Shown: positions 57,329-64,000 of the stretch, piece after piece | How the letters are laid out: each line of letters starts with the position of its first letter | Position numbering within the stretch: the stretch's first letter is position 1 | Assembly (NCBI RefSeq): GCF_002154335.2 | Contig: NZ_MTPX02000040.1 | Coordinates: 20,788-84,787 of the forward strand | Direction of reading: 5' to 3' | Source: Actinomyces ruminis | GTDB taxonomy: Bacteria > Actinomycetota > Actinomycetes > Actinomycetales > Actinomycetaceae | Length of the DNA: 64,000 nucleotides | Notes under the pieces: generated by a model | Told to the model about the DNA's origin: nothing | What the model saw: the letters and a program-made list of their open reading frames with translations, nothing else | The model's database searches: none | Program-made: the position numbers and the translations under genes

Positions 57329-57362
57329 CGTTGTTGACAACGTTTAATCAAGCGGTCATGAT
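57329..57362 (+). promoter_or_regulatory. promoter and operator of the GH127 operon
   Basis: TTGACA (57334-57339), 17-base spacer, CATGAT (57357-57362). The inverted repeat CGTTGT-TG-ACAACG (57329-57342) covers the -35. The hexamers and the following ACG are shared with the GH27 promoter. Confidence 0.75.
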
Positions 57363-57393
57363 GGACATGTCACAACGACAAGAGGAGCTGACG

Positions 57394-59352
57394 ATGTCGT
57401 CACCCGATATGGAACAGGCCGTGCCCCCGGTCTGTCGATGTGCCCCGGCCGCTCCGGGGGTGCACGCCCGACCCGCCGGTCGCACCCCGCTCGGCCTAGA
57501 GCGCATCCGCATCGCCCCGGAGAGCCTGCTGGGCCGCTGGCAGGAACGCAATGCCTCTCGCACGATTCCCCACTGCATCGAGCAGCTGGAGGTCTCCGGC
57601 GTCATGGACAACTTCCGGCGCGTCATTGGGGAGTCTGACGCCCCGTACCGCGGCTTCGTCTTCGCCGACTCGGACCTGTACAAGGTCATCGAGGCCGTCG
57701 CCTGGGAAATCGCCCGATCCGGCACCCACCACTTCGACACCTGGCTTGACGATGCCATCGCGCTCATCGGCCGCGTGCAGGAGCCCACCGGCTACCTGCA
57801 CACCTGGATTCAGGGCGTCCGTCCAGACAAGCGTTTCGCCGAACTAGACCGCAACCACGAGATGTACGTGCTCGGGCATCTGATTCAGGCGGCCGTGGCG
57901 CTGGACCGGGCGGCGGGACGGGACGACCTGCTGCAGATCGCGATTCGTTTCGCCGCGCTGGTGGATCGCCGCTTCGGGCCGGGGCGTGAGGACGGCATCC
58001 CGGGACACCCCGTGATCGAGACCGCCTTAATCGAGTTGTACCGACACACCGGCGAGGTGCGTTGGCTGCGCCTGGCCGAGCATCTAATCAACCAACGCGG
58101 CCACGACATCCTGCCCGATGAGGGCTTCGGACACCGCTACTACCAGGATCATGCGCCCGTCCGCGACGCAGTCGACCCCACGGGCCACGCGGTCCGCCAG
58201 CTGTACCTGAATGCCGGTGTCACCGACCTGTACTTGGAAACCGGCGAGCCGGCACTGCACGACGTCATGCGGGCGCAGTGGGAGCGTGCCCACGAGCGCA
58301 AGATGTACCTTTCTGGCGCCTTCGGCTCCCGCCACCGCGACGAGTCCTTCGGCAACGACTACGAACTGCCCGCGGACCGCGCCTACGCCGAGACCTGCGC
58401 CACCATCGCCGACCTGCACTGGACCTGGCGCATGCTGCTGGCCGGACAAGATCGTCGTTACGCCGACACGATGGAGCGTGAGCTCTACAACGCCCTGGCC
58501 GCAGCGGTGGACGAGACCGGCACCCGCTTCTTCTACTCCAATCCCATGCAGCGCCGCCCCGACCGCTTCAGTGAGGAGAACGCTCCCGCCGAGCGGCAGC
58601 CGTGGTACAGCTGTGCCTGCTGCCCGCCCAACATCGCCCGCACCATCGCCCAGGCGGGCGCCTACGTCGCCACCGTACTGCAGTCCGCCGACGGTCCCGT
58701 TCTGGAGCTCCACCAACTGGTCGCCTGCGAGATCGACCTGTCCGACGTCCTAGGCGGCGGGGTACTGGCGGTCCGGACCCGCTACCCCGCCGACGGCGGA
58801 ATCTCCCTGCACGTGAACGGGCCGGCGCTGCTACCCGGGGCGGCGGTACGGGTGCGCATCCCAGCCTGGGTCGAGGACGTCACACTGCGCGCAGGTGGCG
58901 GACAGAGGTCGGTTTCGGACGCCGAGCGCGCTCGCGGTTACGTCCAGATCCCAGCCGACGAAGTCGACGGCGCTACCCTGCAGCTGCCGCTCCGGCCCCG
59001 CTGGACCACCGCCAACCACCGCGTGGACGCGGTCCGCGGCGCCGTCGCCCTCGAACGAGGGCCCATCCTGTACTGCCTGGAGCAGGCGGACCTGCCTGAG
59101 GGGGCCGCCGTCGACGACGTCTTTCTTCCCGGTCCACCGGTGGTCGCCGAGCTACCGCTTTCGGCCAAGGATCCCGCGCCTGCACTGCGCGTCGGCCTAA
59201 GCGTACGTGCTCCCGAGGGGGAGCTCTATCGCCCCGCCACCTGGGGAGGGGCGACCATGCCCTCCCGCGGCGTGGAGGCAAACCTGGTGCCTTTCTCCAC
59301 CTGGGGCAACCGCGGCCCCGGCGCCATGCGCGTATGGATTCCGACTATCTGA
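57394..59352 (+). CDS. GH127 beta-L-arabinofuranosidase-type glycosidase
   Basis: The 652-residue enzyme has the family alpha/alpha-barrel. The zinc and nucleophile Cys motif C-A-C-C-P-P-N lies at residues 407-413, with C409 and C410 corresponding to the paired Cys of the characterised Bifidobacterium enzyme. The upstream Glu and Cys ligands lie in YAETCAT (E333, C335). Residues DNFRRVIGE and ELDRNHEMYVLGHLIQAA are also conserved. No signal peptide is present, so it acts inside the cell, cleaving beta-L-arabinofuranosides such as those in plant hydroxyproline-rich glycoproteins or other arabinosides. AGAGGAG precedes ATG 57394. It heads an operon with an importer. Confidence 0.9.
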   Translation: MSSPDMEQAVPPVCRCAPAAPGVHARPAGRTPLGLERIRIAPESLLGRWQERNASRTIPHCIEQLEVSGVMDNFRRVIGESDAPYRGFVFADSDLYKVIEAVAWEIARSGTHHFDTWLDDAIALIGRVQEPTGYLHTWIQGVRPDKRFAELDRNHEMYVLGHLIQAAVALDRAAGRDDLLQIAIRFAALVDRRFGPGREDGIPGHPVIETALIELYRHTGEVRWLRLAEHLINQRGHDILPDEGFGHRYYQDHAPVRDAVDPTGHAVRQLYLNAGVTDLYLETGEPALHDVMRAQWERAHERKMYLSGAFGSRHRDESFGNDYELPADRAYAETCATIADLHWTWRMLLAGQDRRYADTMERELYNALAAAVDETGTRFFYSNPMQRRPDRFSEENAPAERQPWYSCACCPPNIARTIAQAGAYVATVLQSADGPVLELHQLVACEIDLSDVLGGGVLAVRTRYPADGGISLHVNGPALLPGAAVRVRIPAWVEDVTLRAGGGQRSVSDAERARGYVQIPADEVDGATLQLPLRPRWTTANHRVDAVRGAVALERGPILYCLEQADLPEGAAVDDVFLPGPPVVAELPLSAKDPAPALRVGLSVRAPEGELYRPATWGGATMPSRGVEANLVPFSTWGNRGPGAMRVWIPTI

Positions 59353-59417
59353 CCCCGCTGAGATCCACGCCCTTCCGTATTCATCCATTCCCCAACCCTC
59401 ACTCAAAGGAGAGAACC

Positions 59418-61042
59418 ATGAACACCTGTCCACGTGTGCCCGCGGTCAGCCGGCGCACCGTACTGCGGAGTCTGGCGGCCGCCACCGCCGTCGCCGCTGT
59501 CGGCGGCACGCTCGCCGCATGCGGCGGATCGGGAACGAGCAGTTCCGACGGTCTACGCATACTCGTGCTCAAACACGCTCTAACCAAACCAATGGCGCAG
59601 ATGGCATGGGTCAAGCAGCTCGAGGAAATCGCGGGCATGCCTATCACCTGGGAGGAGGTCTCCGCCGACTGGGATCAGAAGAAATCCACCATGCTCGCCG
59701 CGGGCGATGTACCCGACTTGATCGTCGGCACCGGAGCCATCTCCGACTCCGACCTGGCTACCTACGGCACGCTCTTCGAGGACCTGTCCGACGACCTCGA
59801 CACCATTCCCAATGTCAAGGAGATGCTGGCGGCCAAGCCGGAGCTTATGTCCCTGGCCACTCAGAACAACGGTGCGATCTACGCCGTCCCCGGCTATAAG
59901 CGCTTCTGGCCACCCACGGTCCAGCACCAGTACATCAACCGCCAGTGGTTGGACGCGCTGGGGCTGGACATGCCCACCACCTGGGACGAGCTGTACGACG
60001 TGCTTGTCGCCTTCAAGGAAGGCGACCCGACCGGAACCGGGGCGAAAGTGATTCCCATGGACTGGAGCCCGGTGGGCACCACGGGCTTCGGCTACTTCCA
60101 ATCCGTGCTGCTGCTCGGATCCACGGGCCTGCCCCTGTCCTCCGGCGGCGGACAGGGCTACTTCCTGCAGGACGGCAAGGTCTCCAACTTCCTCATCGAC
60201 GAGCGCTACCGCGACGTATGGTCTTCCTATCCAAGTGCTATGCGGCGGGGTTGATCTCCGCGGAGGTCCTGACCCAGGACTATTCCGCCTACCAGTCCGC
60301 CGCTCGCGGGCCGGGGGACGGCGTCGCCACGGTCGGGTTCACCTGGGGTTGGACTCGTTCCGACCGCTTCGGTCCAGAGATCTACGAGCAGTACGAGGCG
60401 ATGCCCGTGCTCGCACAGAAAGCGGGCCAGGCAGCACCAGTAGCGTGGAGCTACGACGGCTTCGGTGAGAACTTCCCCGCCAACCAAATCGTGGTCTCCG
60501 CCTCCACCCCCAACAAGGAGGCTGCGCTGAAGGTACTTAACGCCTTCTACGACCGGGAGATGAGCCTGCAAGTGCTCTTTGGAGACATCGGTCCCAACAT
60601 TGAGAAGGTCGACGAGAACACCTACAAGGTGCTGCCGGCCGAGGACGGCACCGACCCCTCGACCTGGAAGTGGACTTCTACGTTGGCGGATAACGGCCCC
60701 ATGTGGATCCGTGACGACATCACCGTGGAGCTGCCCACGGACCTGCAGGAGGCCATCGACGAGACTGTTCCCCTGCAGCCCGCCATCGACAATATGGATC
60801 TGGACAAGGACGTGTACCCCGCCCAGTTCATCAAGATGACCGCCGAGGACATCAATGCCATGGCGCTGGTCAACACCACCATGCTCAACACCACGCAGAC
60901 CAAGTTCGCCGACTGGATTACCAACGGTGGGGTCGAGGAGCAGTGGGATGACTACCTTGCCACCGTCAAGGCCTCAGGCATCGAGGACAACATCGCCAAG
61001 ATGCAGCAGTACTACGACGACTACATGGCTTCGAAGCAATGA
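59418..61042 (+). CDS. sugar-binding lipoprotein, LplA type (frameshifted)
   Basis: About 541 residues when corrected. The N-terminus VSRRTVLRSL resembles a Tat signal and is followed by lipobox LAAC. MPTTWDELYDVLVAFKEG and PGYKRFWPPTVQHQYINRQWLD (named by key parts) are typical of LplA-type proteins. The frame shifts at about 60216. Restoring one G (GACGTATGG to GACGGTATGG) joins IDERYRDG to MVFLSKCYAAGL. AAAGGAG precedes ATG 59418. The last 4 bases overlap the first permease gene. The importer is coupled to GH127, so arabinose-containing oligosaccharides are a reasonable substrate guess. Confidence 0.88.
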
Positions 61043-61992
61043 GTAGCGCAACTATCAACCACGCCGATGCCGCACCGCCGCGCTCCCGCCAAGGACTGGT
61101 AGCGCACCTGAAGCGCTACTGGCAGCTGTGGGCCATGGTGCTGCCGGCCACCGCCTTCGTCCTGGTTTTCGCCTACGTCCCCATGTACGGCATCCAACTG
61201 GCTTTCCGGGAGTTCGACTTCACCGCTGGGCTGACCGGTGGAAAGTTCGTGGGGCTGAAGTACTTCCAGCAGTTTTTCGAATCCCCGATGTTCGCCACCC
61301 TGATGCGTAACACAGTGCTGATCTCGATGACCACACTCGTGCTGGGATTCATCGCCCCGATCATCCTCGCGCTGCTGATAAACCAGTTGATGCACTCGCG
61401 CATCAAGCGCTGGGTCCAGACCATCACCTACCTGCCGCACTTCATCTCCGTGGTGGTGATCGTGGGCATGCTGCAGGTGTTCCTGTCTCCCAGCGACGGC
61501 CTGCTGACGCGGCTGCTGGCATCCATCGGCATCTCCGGCACCAACTTCCTGGGGGATACGGGCAGCTTCGTCCCGGTCTACGTCCTGTCCGACATCTGGC
61601 AGCACGCCGGATGGAACTCGATCATCTATCTGGCGGCACTGGCCGGCGTCAACACCCAGCTGTACGAGGCCGCCCGCATCGACGGGGCCAACCGGTGGCA
61701 ACTCATTCGCCACGTGGACATACCCGCCCTGGTGCCCACGATGATCATCCTGCTCATTCTCAACATGGGCAACGTACTCAACACCGGTTTCGAGAAGGTG
61801 TTCCTGATGCAGAACACCCTGAACCTGCCGGTCTCCGAGGTCATCTCGACCTACACCTACAAGATCGGCATTCTCAGCAGCCAGTTCAGCTACTCGACTG
61901 CCATCGGCCTGTTCAACACGCTCATTAACTTCACCTTCCTCGTGCTTGCCAACCGCATCGCGAAGCGGGTGTCTGACACGAGCCTGTGGTGA
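61039..61992 (+). CDS. ABC transporter permease, LplB type
   Basis: The 317-residue permease has six membrane segments. The loop YEAARIDGANRWQLIRHV and the ending RIAKRVSDTSLW closely match the permease at 1531, so both belong to the same subfamily. The ATG overlaps the SBP stop (ATGA). The second permease starts 13 bases after the stop. Confidence 0.92.
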   Translation: MSSATINHADAAPPRSRQGLVAHLKRYWQLWAMVLPATAFVLVFAYVPMYGIQLAFREFDFTAGLTGGKFVGLKYFQQFFESPMFATLMRNTVLISMTTLVLGFIAPIILALLINQLMHSRIKRWVQTITYLPHFISVVVIVGMLQVFLSPSDGLLTRLLASIGISGTNFLGDTGSFVPVYVLSDIWQHAGWNSIIYLAALAGVNTQLYEAARIDGANRWQLIRHVDIPALVPTMIILLILNMGNVLNTGFEKVFLMQNTLNLPVSEVISTYTYKIGILSSQFSYSTAIGLFNTLINFTFLVLANRIAKRVSDTSLW

Positions 61993-62005
61993 CGAAGGAG
62001 GAGAC

Positions 62006-62956
62006 ATGACCACCACATCGCTCTCACCGGGCCGATCCCGCGCGGCTGGGCGACCTCCGTCTCAACGTCGGCGCTGGTCGTCGGGGGAGAGGCTGTTCGA
62101 CCTCGGCGTGCTGCTGGCCTGCGTGCTCGTAGTGTTCGCGACCCTGTATCCGATTTACTTCGTGCTGATCGCGTCCATCAGCGACTCCAGCGCCGTGGCC
62201 ACCGGGGAGGTCATCATGCTCCCCAAACGGCTGAGCCTGTTCGGCTATGAACAGATCCTCGGCGACGGGCGTATCTGGACCGGATACCGCAACACGATCG
62301 TGTACACGGCGGTGGGCACGGCCTTGAACCTCGCGGTCACCCTGCCTGCGGCCTTCGCGTTGTCCCGCAGGGAGTTCCGGCCGCGGCGCCCGCTCATGCT
62401 GTTCTTCGCGTTCACCATGTTCTTCAGCGGCGGGCTCATTCCCACCTATCTGCTCTACAAGGACCTCGGACTACTGGACAACTGGCTGGTGTTCATCCTG
62501 CCTTCGGCGGTCAACGTCTACAACCTGATCATTGCCCGCTCATTCTTCGAGAACTCCCTGCCCGAGGAGCTCTACGAGGCGGCGACGCTAGACGGCGCGG
62601 ACTACTTCAGGTTCTTCGCCACCATGGCGCTGCCGTTGTCGAAGGCGATCATCTCGGTGATCGGGCTGTACTACCTGGTGCAGCACTGGAACGACTTCTT
62701 CACCGGCCTCATCTTCGTGCGCGACTACGCCAAGCAGCCGCTCCAGATCGTCCTGCGAGACATCCTGCTGTCCAACCAGGCATTCTCCGGCGGGGCCGGC
62801 GGTGGCGGCGGGTCTGGAGGCGCCTACGCGCAGCGATACGCCGACCAGATCAAGTACGGGGTGATCGTGGTGTCCACCCTGCCCGTGATCGTCGTGTATC
62901 CCTTCCTGCAGAAGTACTTCGAGAAGGGCGTGCTGATCGGAGCGGTGAAGGGATGA
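62006..62956 (+). CDS. ABC transporter permease, YtcP type
   Basis: The 316-residue permease carries MFFSGGLIPTYLLYKDLGL and the EEAATLDGADYFR-type loop (here YEAATLDGADYFRFF). It ends KYFEKGVLIGAVKG. A Gly-rich insert (about residues 270-280, GGAGGGGGSGG) lies between the last two membrane segments and is longer than in its paralogue at 2554. AAGGAGGAGAC supports ATG 62006. The stop overlaps the next gene by 4 bases. Confidence 0.92.
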   Translation: MTTTSLSPGRSRAAGRPPSQRRRWSSGERLFDLGVLLACVLVVFATLYPIYFVLIASISDSSAVATGEVIMLPKRLSLFGYEQILGDGRIWTGYRNTIVYTAVGTALNLAVTLPAAFALSRREFRPRRPLMLFFAFTMFFSGGLIPTYLLYKDLGLLDNWLVFILPSAVNVYNLIIARSFFENSLPEELYEAATLDGADYFRFFATMALPLSKAIISVIGLYYLVQHWNDFFTGLIFVRDYAKQPLQIVLRDILLSNQAFSGGAGGGGGSGGAYAQRYADQIKYGVIVVSTLPVIVVYPFLQKYFEKGVLIGAVKG

Positions 62957-63692
62957 GCCGCCAGTCCGCCCCACGGGGGCGCGTCATGCCCGCCCTCGTG
63001 GGGTGGCACGTACGCATCGGCGAGGTAGTAGGACGCCTGTTCGTCCTGCATCTGGTCTGGCTGCTGGGGGTCGCTGCCGGAGGGGTCATTCTCGGTGCGG
63101 CGCCGGCGACTCTGGCTCTCAACGCCGTCATTCGGCGCGACCTGCTCAATCGGGTTTTGGAGGCAGGCAACCTGGGCGGAGCCGAGCGGCCCGGCCTGTG
63201 GCAGGAGTTCTGGCGGGTGTGGCGCACAGAATTCTGGCGTGCACAGATGATCGGCGCGGTGGTGCTCGCGGGTTGGGCCGTGTTCGGTCTCGACCGGCTG
63301 GTACTGCGAGGCGGCGTCGGTGAGGCCACTCCCTGGCTCTCCGGGCTCGTGGTGGTGCTCAGCGTGCTCTGGGCGGCGGCGACGCTCATCGTCTGGCCGG
63401 TGGCGGTGCACTTTGACGAGTCACTGCCCAGGGTGGCCAAGCTGGTGTTTGTGCTGGCGCTGTCGTGTCCGGCGCACTCGCTGACGGTGCTGGCCGCCGC
63501 AGCGGGATGGCTGTGGCTGTGGACGGGCTATCCAGGCTGATCCCCGTTTTCGGTGTGGCCCTGCCCGCCTGGTGCGTGGCCTGGTTGTACTGGCACTCCG
63601 GCGTCCTCCCCCTGCCCGAGTCGGCCGTGCCGATAGAAGACTCCGACGACGTCGACATCGAGGCAGCCATTCGGGCGTTGGCGGAGCATTGA
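62953..63692 (+). CDS. DUF624 (YesL-like) membrane protein (frameshifted)
   Basis: About 246 residues when corrected. The conserved N-terminal part RLFVLHLVWLLGVAAGGVIL and GAAPATLALNAVIRRDLL are characteristic of DUF624. Further membrane helices follow. The frame breaks at the GGG 63525-63527. One extra G gives WLWLWTGLSRLIPVFGVALPAWCVAW. The gene overlaps the permease by 4 bases and ends the GH127 operon. YesL proteins follow LplA/LplB/YtcP importers in Firmicutes as well, and their function is unknown. Confidence 0.8.
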
Positions 63693-63732
63693 CCCAGACG
63701 GCTCCTGACGCGGCCGGGCGGGCGAGAAGGGT

Positions 63733-63761
63733 TTGACACCAGCGATGTGAACGTTCACTAT
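63733..63761 (+). promoter_or_regulatory. promoter of the araD gene
   Basis: Consensus TTGACA at 63733-63738, 17-base spacer, CACTAT at 63756-63761. It overlaps the palindromic operator. Confidence 0.6.
63747..63758. promoter_or_regulatory. perfect 12-bp operator GTGAACGTTCAC
   Basis: Palindrome with central CG, located between the -35 and -10 of the araD promoter. It fits a LacI-type arabinose repressor site (AraR-like), which is inferred. Related central-CG sites are at 1485 and 13710. Confidence 0.75.
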
Positions 63762-63841
63762 TGGTGTGAGACGGTGCGGCAACGGTGCCGAACGGCGCCG
63801 CCGTAGACCATGTCCTACCGGAGAGTGACTAGGAGAAGAAC

Positions 63842-64000
63842 ATGACCGAGCGGATTGTGTTGGCTGATTTGGATGATGGTGTGCGTGGGGCGGTGGCGGC
63901 CGCGCGTGAGCGGGTGGCTGGTTTGCATGGGGAGTTGATTCGGTGGGGTTTGGTGGTGTGGACGGCTGGGAATGTGTCTGAGCGGGTGGTGGTGACCCGG
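63842..64000 (+). CDS. araD: L-ribulose-5-phosphate 4-epimerase, N-terminus (runs off the window)
   Basis: The 53 visible residues match class II aldolase/AraD proteins, with the opening LHGELIRWGLVVWTAGNVSERV that forms the first part of the fold around the phosphate site. The enzyme would convert L-ribulose 5-phosphate to D-xylulose 5-phosphate and feed arabinose from GH51 and GH127 into the pentose phosphate pathway. CTAGGAGAAG precedes ATG 63842. The codons end mainly in G or T, unlike the C-ending codons of the neighbouring genes. Confidence 0.8.
   Translation, partial: MTERIVLADLDDGVRGAVAAARERVAGLHGELIRWGLVVWTAGNVSERVVVTR

Noticed and set aside
13797..62956. Dedicated ATPase genes for the SBP-family-1 importers
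   Set aside because: Only the two fused ATPases of the ChvE- and ribose-type systems are present. The other importers lack a local ATPase, so a shared one outside the window is assumed and not annotated.
1..64000. CRISPR arrays, tRNA or rRNA genes, phage or conjugation genes
   Set aside because: No repeat-spacer pattern, cloverleaf or conserved rRNA segment was noticed on either strand, and no phage or transfer genes were recognised.

Overview
This 64 kb window looks like a chromosomal segment of a high-GC actinobacterium, most likely an Actinomyces-type plant-polysaccharide degrader. The evidence is the strong preference for G/C in third codon positions, the lipoprotein and LacI-rich carbohydrate gene content, the LAXTG (class E sortase-type) anchor on the xylanase and an IS1380 remnant. 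No rRNA, tRNA, CRISPR array or phage region was seen. Almost the whole window is a carbohydrate-foraging region: ABC importers, intracellular glycoside hydrolases and local regulators.

Layout. (1) 1-12.3 kb: a divergent partial LacI gene, an acetyl-xylan-esterase-like gene, then an operon with LplB/YtcP/LplA-type importer, a membrane protein, GH42, GH67 alpha-glucuronidase and a secreted GH10 xylanase. This resembles the aldouronate-utilisation clusters of glucuronoxylan degraders. (2) 12.5-20 kb: LacI divergent from an SBP/permease/permease/pentitol-type dehydrogenase/GH120 beta-xylosidase operon, for xylo-oligosaccharides. (3) 20-23 kb: a lower-GC pair of unknown genes, an IS1380 remnant and a lipoprotein gene whose 3' end is truncated by it. 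(4) 23.3-27.3 kb: a ChvE-GguA-GguB-type monosaccharide importer. (5) 27.3-31.5 kb: a scarred region with an SBP fragment, an orphan SBP and an N-terminally truncated GH42. (6) 31.6-37.5 kb: LacI, SBP, two permeases, an RbsD/FucU-type protein and a ribokinase. (7) 37.7-47.9 kb: DUF2291 protein with a ribose-type ABC importer, then FGGY kinase, TIM-barrel isomerase, split transketolase and a SorC regulator. This gene set matches the transketolase route of D-apiose catabolism. (8) 47.9-51.3 kb (minus): TetR, MFS transporter, nucleoside-hydrolase-like protein. (9) 52.1-63.7 kb: GH27 and GH51 (minus), divergent from two tandem LacI genes, GH127 beta-L-arabinofuranosidase, an LplA/LplB/YtcP-type importer and a DUF624 protein. 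(10) the start of an araD gene with its own operator.

How the genes work together: acetylated, glucuronosylated and arabinosylated xylan (and probably other arabinose-rich or apiose-containing pectic glycans) is cut outside the cell by an anchored xylanase. Oligosaccharides are imported by dedicated ABC systems and split inside by GH67, GH120, GH42, GH51, GH27 and GH127. The pentoses then enter the pentose phosphate pathway.

Two points stand out. A 14-bp element, ATTCA-N4-TGAAT, lies at four promoters and suggests one regulon tying regions 6, 7 and 8 together. Nineteen otherwise well-conserved genes or fragments' breakpoints are single-base frameshifts, nearly all explained by one missing base, usually in a short homopolymer. 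These are more likely sequence errors than real mutations. I annotate those genes as single features spanning the break.
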